NCBI RefSeq assembly: GCF_000144625.1
Contig: NC_014376.1
Location: 2,046,001 to 2,110,000 of the forward strand
DNA: 64,000 nucleotides
Direction of reading: 5' to 3'
From: [Clostridium] saccharolyticum WM1
GTDB lineage: Bacteria > Bacillota > Clostridia > Lachnospirales > Lachnospiraceae
The position numbers and the translations under genes are program-made. Positions 1 to 8,156 of this stretch are shown one piece after another. A model generated the notes under the pieces. That model searched no databases, was not told where the DNA came from, and worked only from the letters and a program-made list of their open reading frames with translations. How positions within the stretch are numbered: position 1 is the stretch's first letter; each line of letters begins with the position of its first letter.

Positions 1-52
1 CCATACCATTATTCCCATGGCTGAACTGTTACTTCAAATATGGAAATATTTG

Positions 53-81
53 TTGACAAATGTTGCACCCATATGTATAAT
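53..81 (+). promoter_or_regulatory. Consensus promoter for DUF177-rpmF
   Basis: TTGACA at 53-58 and TATAAT at 76-81 are 17 bases apart, a perfect match to the housekeeping sigma-A consensus. The DUF177 start codon follows 28 bases after the -10 box. Nothing else recognisable lies before it in the window. Confidence 0.9.
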
Positions 82-108
82 AACATAGGTGCGTATTAGG
101 AGACTAGT

Positions 109-636
109 ATGCTTATTAATTTAACTGAGTTGTTCACCCTGGAAGGGAAAGAGAAAACTTATACACCCGATCTTGATATGAAGATCTATCACGGGCCTTA
201 TGGTGATTATGAAGTAGTGGATGCAGAACCTGTTCTGCTGCGGATTATGAATCTGGGAGACAAAAAGCTGGAAGTGGAAGGAAAAGCGAAATTAGCTTTG
301 CTCATTCCATGCGACCGCTGCTTGGAGCCGGTGCGCGTTGATCTGGATTTTGATATCATCCGTGCCCTTGATTTAAGTGAGACGGATACGGGAATTGTAG
401 AAGATTTCGAAGAACAGCCATTTGTTAATGGTTATAATCTGGATGTAGACCAGTTGGTTTGTGATGAACTCATACTGAACCTGCCTATGAAAGTTCTCTG
501 CAGTGAAGACTGCAAGGGGATTTGTAATAGATGTGGAACAAATCTCAATCATGAGACTTGTGACTGCGATATTAGGTCTACGGACCCTAGAATGGCAGTC
601 ATCCAGGATATTTTTAAAAAGTTTAAGGAGGTGTAA
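109..636 (+). CDS. DUF177/YceD family protein
   Basis: A 175-residue acidic protein of the YceD/DUF177 family, which in most bacteria is encoded just before ribosomal protein L32; family members are linked to rRNA processing or ribosome biogenesis, but the exact role here is inferred. The sequence shows the core Cys pair (CDRC, about residues 70-73) and a cysteine-rich C-terminus with CxxC-like pairs (CSEDCKGICNRCG and CDCD) that may bind zinc. A TAGGAG ribosome site precedes the ATG. The stop codon is followed two bases later by rpmF, so the two genes are almost certainly co-transcribed from the promoter at 53-81. Confidence 0.9.
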   Translation: MLINLTELFTLEGKEKTYTPDLDMKIYHGPYGDYEVVDAEPVLLRIMNLGDKKLEVEGKAKLALLIPCDRCLEPVRVDLDFDIIRALDLSETDTGIVEDFEEQPFVNGYNLDVDQLVCDELILNLPMKVLCSEDCKGICNRCGTNLNHETCDCDIRSTDPRMAVIQDIFKKFKEV

Positions 637-638
637 CC

Positions 639-818
639 ATGTCTATCTGTCCAAAGAACAAATCTTCGAAAGGAAGAAGAGACAAACGTAGAGCAAACTG
701 GAAGATGAGCGCTCCAAACTTAGTGAAGTGCAGCAAGTGCGGTGCACTTATGATGCCTCACAGAGTATGCAAGGCTTGCGGTTCTTACAACAAGAAAGAA
801 ATCATTTCTGTTGAGTAA
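639..818 (+). CDS. rpmF: 50S ribosomal protein L32
   Basis: A 59-residue basic protein starting MSICPKNKSSKGRRDKRR and ending with a zinc ribbon of two CxxC pairs (CSKCG and CKACG), the hallmark of the zinc-binding form of L32. It is a component of the large ribosomal subunit. AAGGAGGTG sits directly before the start and overlaps the end of the DUF177 gene, so translation is likely coupled. A strong terminator follows at 845-885. Confidence 0.97.
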   Translation: MSICPKNKSSKGRRDKRRANWKMSAPNLVKCSKCGALMMPHRVCKACGSYNKKEIISVE

Positions 819-844
819 TATTAAAAAAGCTGAATAAGCTGGCA

Positions 845-885
845 AAATCAAGGCTTTCCGGATTTTCGGAAAGCCTTGATTTTTT
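845..885 (+). terminator. Terminator after rpmF
   Basis: Perfect 13-bp stem (848-860 with 867-879), 6-base loop, then a T-run. Flanking AAAA/TTTT lengthens the stem. It separates rpmF from the ribose operon. Confidence 0.92.
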
Positions 886-985
886 GTGGAGGAAAAGGAG
901 AAATATTCTGCCTATGTATTTGGCACTATTTTCTGCTTTTATAAAAGTATCGTTCAACCCGTTGTAAAAAAAATATAAAAAAAGC

Positions 986-1014
986 TTTACTTTCATTGAA
1001 TCATATGTTAATAT
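986..1014 (+). promoter_or_regulatory. Promoter of the rbsR/ribose operon
   Basis: TTTACT at 986-991 and TAATAT at 1009-1014 are 17 bases apart; a TGT just before the -10 makes it an extended -10 promoter. The palindromic operator at 1018-1035 would overlap the transcription start, which fits repression by the gene product itself. Confidence 0.7.
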
Positions 1015-1017
1015 GCA

Positions 1018-1035
1018 TATGTAACCGGTTACATA
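1018..1035. promoter_or_regulatory. LacI-type operator O1
   Basis: An 18-base perfect palindrome, TATGTAACCGGTTACATA, with the central CG and flanking dyad typical of LacI/GalR operators. The same core recurs at 2094-2111 before deoC. It probably binds the adjacent LacI-family protein. Confidence 0.85.
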
Positions 1036-1048
1036 AAGGAGATTTAAC

Positions 1049-2062
1049 ATGAACATACGGGATATTGCCAAAAAGGTGGGTGTTTCTTCTGCGACTGTGT
1101 CCAGAGTGATAAACCAGTCTGGGTACGTAAAAGACGAAACAAAGCAGAAGGTATTAGCAGCGATTGAAGAAGCAGAATTCGTACCGAATGCCATAGCAAG
1201 AAGTTTAAGCATCCGTGACTCTTCCAGTATCGGAGTTATTGTTCCGGATATAGCCAACGAATTTTTTTCCAGCGTAATAAGCGGAATGGGAGAGATAGCA
1301 GCCAATAACCAGTATAACATTGTTTTATTTGATACAGGTGAAATGCAGGAAAGAGAACATCAGTATCTTCAGATGGCAGAAGGCCAAAGACTTTCCGGTT
1401 TGATTATTACCCCGGTTTCTGAACTTGATATGATGACCCGGGATAAACTGATTCAATTTGAAAATAAAGGAATTCCGGTGGTCCTGGTAGACCGTAATAT
1501 TAGAAATTCCAGTCTGGATGGAGTTTTTGTAGAAAATGCTGCTGCTGCCTATAAAGGAGTGGAAGCCCTGATCCATGCCGGTCACCGGAAAATTGCGATC
1601 ATTACCGGACCCAGCACCTCTATGCCTGGCAAGGACCGGTTAAATGGATACAAAGCAGCTTTAAAGGATTACAGGATGGAGCTTAAGGAAGAGTATATTG
1701 TATCCGGTGATTTCAAGATCATAAAGGCATATGAACGGACAAAAGAATTGCTGGAGCTTGCGGATCCGCCGACTGCAATTTTTGCCTCCAATAACCAGAC
1801 CAGTCTGGGAGTTCTTAAGTATCTCACAGAGCATAAATTAAAAATGGGCAGAGATATCTCTATGGTAGGCTTTGACCAGATTGAGTCTCTGAAAATAATA
1901 GATTACAGGCTTTCTACCATCGAACGTGATGCAAAGAAGCAGGGATATGAAGCAATGGCAATGCTCATTGACAAGCTATCCCATAAGGAGAGTAAAAGCT
2001 CCGGCAGAAAAATCTTTGTTCCGTATCAGGTAGTGCTTCGCGGGTCAGAGTTGATAAAATAG
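1049..2062 (+). CDS. rbsR: LacI-family repressor of the ribose operon
   Basis: A 337-residue LacI/GalR regulator. Residues 1-25 form the HTH (MNIRDIAKKVGVSSATVSRVIN), followed by the hinge helix region and a periplasmic-binding-protein-like effector domain with typical segments such as SIGVIVPDIANEFF (about 60-75). By position it is the ribose repressor: it heads a deoC-rbsKDACB operon and has matching palindromic operators before itself and before deoC. In this family sugar binding normally releases DNA. Ribose as effector is inferred from the neighbours. AAGGAG precedes the ATG. Confidence 0.88.
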   Translation: MNIRDIAKKVGVSSATVSRVINQSGYVKDETKQKVLAAIEEAEFVPNAIARSLSIRDSSSIGVIVPDIANEFFSSVISGMGEIAANNQYNIVLFDTGEMQEREHQYLQMAEGQRLSGLIITPVSELDMMTRDKLIQFENKGIPVVLVDRNIRNSSLDGVFVENAAAAYKGVEALIHAGHRKIAIITGPSTSMPGKDRLNGYKAALKDYRMELKEEYIVSGDFKIIKAYERTKELLELADPPTAIFASNNQTSLGVLKYLTEHKLKMGRDISMVGFDQIESLKIIDYRLSTIERDAKKQGYEAMAMLIDKLSHKESKSSGRKIFVPYQVVLRGSELIK

Positions 2063-2086
2063 GCTGCGGTTAGCAGTTTATTTTTA

Positions 2087-2118
2087 CCCCGGGTATGTAA
2101 CCGGTTACATACCCGGGG
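2087..2118. promoter_or_regulatory. Operator O2 inside a 32-bp perfect palindrome
   Basis: Both arms (2087-2102 and 2103-2118) are exactly complementary. The inner 18 bases repeat operator O1; the outer seven bases on each side are GC-rich (CCCCGGG at the left end). As DNA it should be a second repressor site; as RNA it would form a very stable hairpin between rbsR and deoC. There is no T-run, so it is not an ordinary terminator. I see no clear separate promoter before it. Confidence 0.85.
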
Positions 2119-2151
2119 GAGATAGATAATGATAGAAAAGAGGAGAAGAAA

Positions 2152-2787
2152 ATGAATATTGCAAAAATGGTGGATCACACAATGCTTAAGGCGGATGCCA
2201 CATCAGAAACGATCAAAAGATATTGTTTAGAGGCAAAAAAATATGGATTTGCCTCCGTATGTGTGAATACATGTTATGTTCCTCTCGCCGCACAGGAATT
2301 AAGGGGCAGTGAGACAGGTGTTTGCTGCGTGGTTGGTTTTCCGCTGGGTGCGATGCTGACTTCTGCAAAAGCCTATGAAGCTTCTGAAGCAGTAAAAGCT
2401 GGGGCCGATGAAGTGGATATGGTAATGAATATCGGAGCCATGAAGGAAAAGAATTATGATCTGGTACGTAACGATATAAAGGCGGTTGTAGAGGCCTCCC
2501 AGGGTAAGGTTGTTAAAGTTATTTTAGAGAACTGCCTTTTAACGAAGGAGGAAATCAAAATAGCCTGCGAGATTTCAGTAGAAGCTGGTGCTGATTTTGT
2601 TAAAACATCCACAGGTTTTAGTACAGGCGGTGCAGTGACCGAGGATGTGGCACTTATGAAGCAGACGGTAGGAAACCGGGCAAAGGTAAAGGCAAGCGGG
2701 GGAATCCGCACGCCGGAAGAGGCACAGGCTATGATTGAAGCCGGAGCGGACCGGATCGGGGCAGGCAATGGAATCGCCTTGTTATAG
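2152..2787 (+). CDS. deoC: Deoxyribose-phosphate aldolase
   Basis: A 211-residue class I aldolase (DERA) that splits 2-deoxyribose 5-phosphate into glyceraldehyde 3-phosphate and acetaldehyde in the cytoplasm. Visible family motifs are [10 protein letters not shown] at the N-terminus, [12 protein letters not shown], the FVKTSTGF segment holding the Schiff-base lysine (about residue 150) and [12 protein letters not shown] with the second catalytic lysine. GAGGAG precedes the ATG. It sits between rbsR and rbsK and probably shares their transcript, which suggests that the operon handles deoxyribose or nucleoside sugars as well as ribose. Confidence 0.95.
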   Translation: MNIAKMVDHTMLKADATSETIKRYCLEAKKYGFASVCVNTCYVPLAAQELRGSETGVCCVVGFPLGAMLTSAKAYEASEAVKAGADEVDMVMNIGAMKEKNYDLVRNDIKAVVEASQGKVVKVILENCLLTKEEIKIACEISVEAGADFVKTSTGFSTGGAVTEDVALMKQTVGNRAKVKASGGIRTPEEAQAMIEAGADRIGAGNGIALL

Positions 2788-2803
2788 GGAAAGGAGAAGG
2801 GTT

Positions 2804-3748
2804 ATGGGGAAAAAAGTAACAGTCTTTGGAAGCTTTGTAGTGGATCTTATGGGAAGATGCCCCCATCTTCCGGTTCCGGGAGAAACCGTGAAAGGAAGTA
2901 TTTTTAAAATGGGTCCTGGAGGCAAAGGATTTAACCAGGGGGTGGCTGCCCATAAGGCGGGCGCTGATGTAACCATGGTAACCAAGCTTGGCGAGGATGC
3001 ATTTGCAGACGTGGCATTAAGCACCATGAAGAAGCTGGGGATGGATACGGAACGGATATTCCGCACCGGGCAGACAGAGACAGGATGTGCTCTGATCATG
3101 GTGGATGAAACCACCAGTCAGAATGAAATCCTGGTTATTCTGGGTGCTTGTGACACAATTACAGACGAAGAAGTGGAATCCATTGCAGATCTGCTGGACC
3201 AGTCGGATTTTCTGCTGACCCAGCTGGAAACCAATATTTCTTCCGTGGAAAAAATTATTGATATTGCATTTGGGAAAGGTGTAAAGATCATTTTAAATAC
3301 GGCTCCTGTTCAGCCGGTCAGTGACAGCATACTAAGTAAGGTGGATCTGATCACGCCAAATGAGGTGGAAGCGGAGATATTAACGGGAATACCGGTAGAT
3401 GGGGAAGAGAATGCTGGTAAAGCCGCCGACTTCTTTTTTGAAAAAGGGGTAAAAAATGTACTGATTACCATGGGGGGTAAAGGGGTTTACTTAGCAACTC
3501 CTGAGAAGAGGGGCATCCTGCCTGCTTACCGGGTCAACGCAGTTGATACCACCGGAGCCGGTGATGCGTTTAATGGCGGACTGGTGGCAGCTCTGGCAGA
3601 AGGCAAGGACTTATGGGAGGCGGTAGCCTTTGCCAATGCATTAGCCGCTATATCGGTTCAGAGAATCGGAACCACACCGGCCATGCCTGACCGGGAAGAA
3701 ATTGATTTATTTATTCATGAGCAGGAAAAGGAGGAAGGGTCATGTTAA
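2804..3748 (+). CDS. rbsK: Ribokinase (PfkB family)
   Basis: A 314-residue sugar kinase that phosphorylates ribose (possibly deoxyribose) with ATP. It carries both PfkB signatures: GPGGKGFNQGVAAHKAG near residues 40-55 and the C-terminal DTTGAGDAFNGGL with the catalytic Asp. The ATG at 2804 was chosen because GGAG lies seven bases before it; an in-frame upstream ATG lies within deoC and lacks a good site. Its end overlaps rbsD by seven bases. Assignment as ribokinase rather than another PfkB kinase rests mainly on the adjacent rbsD and transporter. Confidence 0.9.
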   Translation: MGKKVTVFGSFVVDLMGRCPHLPVPGETVKGSIFKMGPGGKGFNQGVAAHKAGADVTMVTKLGEDAFADVALSTMKKLGMDTERIFRTGQTETGCALIMVDETTSQNEILVILGACDTITDEEVESIADLLDQSDFLLTQLETNISSVEKIIDIAFGKGVKIILNTAPVQPVSDSILSKVDLITPNEVEAEILTGIPVDGEENAGKAADFFFEKGVKNVLITMGGKGVYLATPEKRGILPAYRVNAVDTTGAGDAFNGGLVAALAEGKDLWEAVAFANALAAISVQRIGTTPAMPDREEIDLFIHEQEKEEGSC

Positions 3749-4140
3749 AAACAGGAATTTTGCACCCTCAGTTAGCAAGGGTCATGGCAGAGCTCAGACA
3801 TATGGATCTGCTGGTAATCGGAGATGCCGGACTTCCGATTCCCAAGGGAGTGGAACGGGTGGACTTAGGCTGGAAGCCGGGAAGCCCTTCTTATTTGGAG
3901 GTACTGGAAGAAATAGAAAAGTATATGGTAACGGAAAAGGCCATATTTGCAGAGGAGGCACTTACTGTAAGTCCAGGACTACATGAGAAGGCACTGGGGC
4001 TGTTGCCTGAGGGCATTCCGGTGGAGTATGTGCCCCATACGGATTTAAAAAAGATTACTGAGGGGGCCAAGGCGATCATCCTGACAGGTGAATTTACAGG
4101 ATATACCAATGTGGTGCTGGTCTCAGGCTGCGCATATTGA
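3742..4140 (+). CDS. rbsD: D-ribose pyranase
   Basis: A 132-residue RbsD/FucU-family mutarotase that interconverts the pyranose and furanose forms of ribose so that ribokinase can use it. The start MLKTGILHPQLARVMAELRH contains the conserved His near residue 20, followed by DLLVIGDAGLPIP; the C-terminal YTNVVLVSGCAY is also typical. The ATG overlaps the rbsK stop, implying translational coupling. Confidence 0.95.
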   Translation: MLKTGILHPQLARVMAELRHMDLLVIGDAGLPIPKGVERVDLGWKPGSPSYLEVLEEIEKYMVTEKAIFAEEALTVSPGLHEKALGLLPEGIPVEYVPHTDLKKITEGAKAIILTGEFTGYTNVVLVSGCAY

Positions 4141-4170
4141 CCGGAAGCAAAGGGGAAGTGGTGAAATCAT

Positions 4171-5682
4171 ATGGGAGGAAGGTTAGTTTTAAAACTGGAA
4201 TCAATCGTTAAGACGTTTCCCGGTGTCAAGGCTCTTGACGGGGTGCATTTAGAGATTTTTGAAGGAGAGGTCCATGCCCTGTGCGGAGAAAACGGGGCAG
4301 GGAAATCCACCTTAATGAAAATAATCGCAGGAGCGCAGCCTTATACTTCCGGTGCCATGTATCTGGCTGGAAAAGAGGTGGTATTCCATAGCGCCAAGGA
4401 TGCGGAAAAGCATGGAATCGCCATGATCTATCAGGAATTTAATATGGTTCCTGAATTGTCGGTGGCAGAAAACATGTATCTTGGAAGACTTCCTGTGAGT
4501 CAGTTTGGAAAAGTGGATTGGAACAGGCTGTACCGGGAAGCACAGGAAAATCTGGAACATCTGGGCTTAAAGTTCAGTGCAAAGACAAAGGTCCGGAATT
4601 TATCTGTGGCAGAGGCTCAGATGACGGAAATCGCAAAATGCCTGACCATTGGGGCCAAAATCATTATTATGGATGAGCCAACAGCTGCACTGGCGGAGGA
4701 GGAAATCCAGATTCTCTTCCGGACGATTGATGAGTTAAAGAAAAAAGGAATTGCGATCATTTACATTTCCCACCGCATGGATGAGATTTTTCAGATTTCA
4801 GACCGGCTTACGGTTTTTCGTGATGGAAAATTCGTTGCATCAAAACTTGTCGGTGAGACAGATTATGATGATGTGGTATCCATGATGGTCGGACGCAATG
4901 TATCCAATCTATACCCGGTAAGAGATTACAAACTTAAAGAAGTGGTGTTTGAAGCCAGAAATCTAAACAGCCGCGGGGTTCATGATGTCAGTTTAAAACT
5001 CCATAAAGGGGAAATATTAGGAATTACTGGACTGTTAGGTGCCGGCACCATAGAGCTTTCTAAGTTGATTTACGGCGCTATCCCAATGGACAGCGGAGAA
5101 ATTTATGTACATGGCACAAAAAGGGACTGTTCATCCCCAAGAAAAGCATTGGAGGCCGGAGTCGGGTTTGTATCCGATGACAGGAAGCAGGAGGGACTTG
5201 TCTTAATAAGAAGCATCAAAGAAAATATATCCATGTCCTCTTTAAAAAAGCTGACCAAAGGTTTCCGGATGGATAACAGGCTGGAGATGGAACGTGTCAA
5301 GGAACAGGTGAAAGCGCTGAATATAAAAATCAGTTCCCCGCAGCAGCCTGCCGGAAAGCTAAGCGGCGGAAACCAGCAGAAAATTGTGTTTGCAAAGGTG
5401 CTGTTAGCGGATTCTGATATTCTGATTTTAGATGAGCCTACACGGGGAGTTGATGTGGGGGCCAAGGCAGAGATCTATGCCATAATGAACAAGCTGACAG
5501 AGGCCGGTAAGAGCATCCTGGTTATTTCCACGGATTTGCCGGAGCTGATCGGAGTCAGTGACCGTGTCATCGTCATGCGGGAGGGACGGACGGTATTAGA
5601 AATCTCCAAACAGGAAATGAATCAGGAAAAAATATTAGCGCATGCGTCTGGAGGGGTAAGTGAAAATGAATCAGGAAACTAA
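4171..5682 (+). CDS. rbsA: Ribose ABC transporter, tandem ATP-binding protein
   Basis: A 503-residue double ATPase of the carbohydrate uptake CUT2 family. The first half has Walker A GENGAGKST, Walker B IIIMDEPTAAL and the H-loop ISHRMDE; the second half has the shortened Walker A typical of RbsA (GLLGAGTIE), signature LSGGNQQKI and DEPTRGVDVG. It powers sugar import with the permease RbsC. The next gene starts 17 bases before its stop. The ribosome site for the ATG at 4171 is weak, and a GGAGGAAGG lies just inside the reading frame, so the exact start is less certain. Confidence 0.93.
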   Translation: MGGRLVLKLESIVKTFPGVKALDGVHLEIFEGEVHALCGENGAGKSTLMKIIAGAQPYTSGAMYLAGKEVVFHSAKDAEKHGIAMIYQEFNMVPELSVAENMYLGRLPVSQFGKVDWNRLYREAQENLEHLGLKFSAKTKVRNLSVAEAQMTEIAKCLTIGAKIIIMDEPTAALAEEEIQILFRTIDELKKKGIAIIYISHRMDEIFQISDRLTVFRDGKFVASKLVGETDYDDVVSMMVGRNVSNLYPVRDYKLKEVVFEARNLNSRGVHDVSLKLHKGEILGITGLLGAGTIELSKLIYGAIPMDSGEIYVHGTKRDCSSPRKALEAGVGFVSDDRKQEGLVLIRSIKENISMSSLKKLTKGFRMDNRLEMERVKEQVKALNIKISSPQQPAGKLSGGNQQKIVFAKVLLADSDILILDEPTRGVDVGAKAEIYAIMNKLTEAGKSILVISTDLPELIGVSDRVIVMREGRTVLEISKQEMNQEKILAHASGGVSENESGN

Positions 5683-6628
5683 AAAACGGTTAATTAACCA
5701 AATAAATATATACCGATCGGTTTTGATTTTACTGGTAATCTGTATGTTTGCCGCTTTTTTATCAAAAAGCTTTTTAAGTGTTTCCAATCTGTTTAACGTA
5801 TTTAAACAGGTGACAGTTGCCGGAATCATCGGCTGCGGCATGACCTTTGTGATCCTTACCGGCGGAATTGATTTATCCGTAGGTTCCATTCTGGGGTTTG
5901 CCGGAGTGGTAGCCTCCGGTGTGCTGGCATCCACGGGAAATACCTTACTTGCGGTATTTACGGCAGTTGCTATTGGAATTACCTGCGGAATTGTAAATGG
6001 TTTTTTTATTTCTCAATGCGGCATTCCCCCGTTTATTGCTACCTTGGGAATGATGACTCTGCTTCGGGGCTGTGTTTTGGTCTACACCAAAGGTTCCCCC
6101 ATTCCGGTGAAAATAGATTCCTATAAATTTATTGGTAAGGGTACGGTTCTGGGGATTCCGGTACCTGTAATTATACTGATAGCACTTTTCCTGCTGGCTC
6201 ATTATATATTGACGCAAACCAGCTTTGGACGCAGCATTTATGCATTTGGCGGAAACCGGGAAGCCGCCCGTTTATCCGGGATTTCTGTAAAAAAGACGGA
6301 ATGGATGGCTTACATCATCAACGGTTTCTTAAGTGGAATTGCGGCAGTGGTTTTAACAGCCAGACTGGGGTCCGCCCAATCCACCAGCGGACAGGGAATC
6401 GAAATGGACGCTATTGCAGCAGTCATACTTGGAGGAACCAGCTTAAGCGGAGGAACCGGATTTGTGCTTCCTACCGTGGTTGGTGCCATGATCATGGGAA
6501 TAATTGATAATATTCTTACACTTATGAACGTAAATCCCCATGCCACCAATATTGTTAAGGGTGCAGTTGTGCTTATTGCAGTTCTGGTGGACAAAAAGGT
6601 CAAGGATTTATCTGCGAAAGCAGAATAA
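5666..6628 (+). CDS. rbsC: Ribose ABC transporter permease
   Basis: A 320-residue integral membrane protein of the BPD_transp_2 family with about eight to ten hydrophobic segments and the family motifs GIIGCGMTFVILTGGIDLSVGS and ATLGMMTLLRG. The ATG at 5666 is preferred over a GTG at 5660 because GGAGGGG (5650-5656) is nine bases from the ATG but only three from the GTG. It overlaps the end of rbsA by 17 bases. It forms the membrane channel with RbsA. Confidence 0.93.
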   Translation: MNQETKKRLINQINIYRSVLILLVICMFAAFLSKSFLSVSNLFNVFKQVTVAGIIGCGMTFVILTGGIDLSVGSILGFAGVVASGVLASTGNTLLAVFTAVAIGITCGIVNGFFISQCGIPPFIATLGMMTLLRGCVLVYTKGSPIPVKIDSYKFIGKGTVLGIPVPVIILIALFLLAHYILTQTSFGRSIYAFGGNREAARLSGISVKKTEWMAYIINGFLSGIAAVVLTARLGSAQSTSGQGIEMDAIAAVILGGTSLSGGTGFVLPTVVGAMIMGIIDNILTLMNVNPHATNIVKGAVVLIAVLVDKKVKDLSAKAE

Positions 6629-6668
6629 ATAAAACTATTCATGTATAAAGAAGGGAAGGTAAAAAATT

Positions 6669-7697
6669 ATGACGAAAAGAAAACAAATGACAGCGATGGT
6701 AGCGGCTGCAGGACTCGTTCTTGCATCACTGGCAGGTTGCAGCAGCGGAGAGAAAGCCGCTGAGACCAAGCAGGAGACCACCCAGACGGAAGCAGCTACC
6801 ACAACAGCGGAAGCCCAGTCAAAGGCAGAGGCAAAGTCGGGGGACAAGAAGTATGTGGTAGGTCTTGCCATGAATACTCAGACAAATCCGTTCTTTGTGG
6901 ATGTAAAAGATGGGGTACAGAAAGCCGCAGACGAATTAGGAGTCGAGCTTTACATCACAGATGCCCAGGATGATCCTGCCATTCAGATGAAGGATGTAGA
7001 AAACCTGATTACAAAAAAACCGGACTGCATCATTATTGATACCTGTGATTCAGATGCAATCGTATCTTCTATTGAAGCGTGCAATGAAGCCGGCATCCCG
7101 GTGCTTACCATGGATCGTGAAGCCAGCGGCGGGGAGGTTGTTTCCCACATCGGCTACGATGCTATCAAATCCGGAAAACTGGCCGGTCAGTATCTGGCAG
7201 ACACACTGGGAGGCAAGGGAAATATTGTGGAAATCCAGGGAATTATGGGAACCAATGTAGCTCAGAGCCGTTCCAAAGGCTTTAACGAAGTAATAAGCCA
7301 GAATCCGGATATGAAGATCGTAGCATGCCAGGTTGCAGATTTTGACCGTTCCAAGGGCATGAGCGTAATGGAAAACATCCTTCAGGCCAATGATCATATC
7401 GACGGATTATATGCGGCCAATGATGAAATGCTTCTTGGCGCTTTGGAAGCTATCGAAGCTGCCGGACGTCTGGATGAAATTACCATGATCGGCTGCGATG
7501 CCATTGATGATACCATTGAAGCAATTAAAGCTGGAAAGGTAGAGGCAACCATTGCAGAACCGCCATTTTTCCTTGGGAAAGCAATTCTGAATGCAGCATA
7601 CAACTATCTCCAGGGGAAAGAGGTAGATAAGTATGTGATCCTGGACAATGAACTGGTAACAGCTGATAATGTAAATGAATTAGTTACAAAAGAATAA
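6669..7697 (+). CDS. rbsB: Ribose-binding lipoprotein
   Basis: A 342-residue sugar-binding protein. It has a lipoprotein signal peptide with lipobox LAGC (Cys24), an Ala/Thr/Glu-rich linker to about residue 58, then a Peripla_BP_4 domain beginning KKYVVGLAMNTQTNPFF. It is anchored outside the membrane and hands ribose to RbsAC. It is last in the operon, as in other rbs operons, and is followed by a terminator. Ribose specificity is inferred from rbsK and rbsD. Confidence 0.93.
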   Translation: MTKRKQMTAMVAAAGLVLASLAGCSSGEKAAETKQETTQTEAATTTAEAQSKAEAKSGDKKYVVGLAMNTQTNPFFVDVKDGVQKAADELGVELYITDAQDDPAIQMKDVENLITKKPDCIIIDTCDSDAIVSSIEACNEAGIPVLTMDREASGGEVVSHIGYDAIKSGKLAGQYLADTLGGKGNIVEIQGIMGTNVAQSRSKGFNEVISQNPDMKIVACQVADFDRSKGMSVMENILQANDHIDGLYAANDEMLLGALEAIEAAGRLDEITMIGCDAIDDTIEAIKAGKVEATIAEPPFFLGKAILNAAYNYLQGKEVDKYVILDNELVTADNVNELVTKE

Positions 7698-7724
7698 CCG
7701 GTGTTTTACAAAAGGATAATTAGG

Positions 7725-7764
7725 AAAGAGTCACGGTCTTAAGGAAGGCTGTGACTCTTTTTTT
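7725..7764 (+). terminator. Terminator of the ribose operon
   Basis: Ten-bp stem AAAGAGTCAC (7725-7734) with GTGACTCTTT (7751-7760), then more T residues. Confidence 0.88.
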
Positions 7765-8156
7765 GCTGTGAATCAAAGAAGCCTGCAAAGCTTGCTGACT
7801 CTTACCTGGTATCCAACGTCATATGAGATCCATATAGAAAATGTCCTCTTGTTATTTTATATAAGTTATGTAATGATAAAGGTATAGAAATTGCAGAAGG
7901 ACATATCATGGATCATATGCACATGTTTTAAGGCATAGAGACGGAAACCACCGCTGTTTTGTTTGCAAATTAATTTCATGACAGTATTTTTGTCATGAAG
8001 CAGAATCGGCGTTTAGAAGGGAGAAGCCATAATTATTTATTTTTTTATAAGGAAAGGAGGAGCTTTTGTAAGGCGAAAATAGAAAGGGGAGGTAAGATGT
8101 TATGTTTTAAAGGAGGAATATTGTGTTAATGAATCAATATAGGTAAGGAGAATGGT
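7765..8156 (+). other. Long leader region before hppA
   Basis: About 390 bases without a long gene. It holds a broken inverted repeat (7820-7919), a 9-bp hairpin (TTCATGACA at 7975-7983 with its complement at 7991-7999), and four SD-like purine runs in the last 120 bases with two tiny frames: MLCFKGGILC (8097-8129) and MNQYR (8129-8146). The stop of the first overlaps the start of the second, and the stop of the second overlaps the hppA ribosome site. I recognise no known riboswitch in it. Confidence 0.6.
7820..7919. repeat. Interrupted inverted repeat with CATATG ends
   Basis: Three blocks pair in order: CATATG (7820-7825) with CATATG (7914-7919), ATCCAT (7828-7833) with ATGGAT (7908-7913), ATGTCCT (7841-7847) with AGGACAT (7898-7904). 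Nineteen base pairs enclose an AT-rich interior of 50 bases. It could be a folded leader RNA or a decayed small mobile element. Confidence 0.6.

Noticed and set aside
802..1320. Leftward 172-codon frame over the rpmF-rbsR interval
   Set aside because: It runs through the rpmF terminator, the rbsR promoter and operator, and antisense to rbsR, with no ribosome site or recognisable domain.
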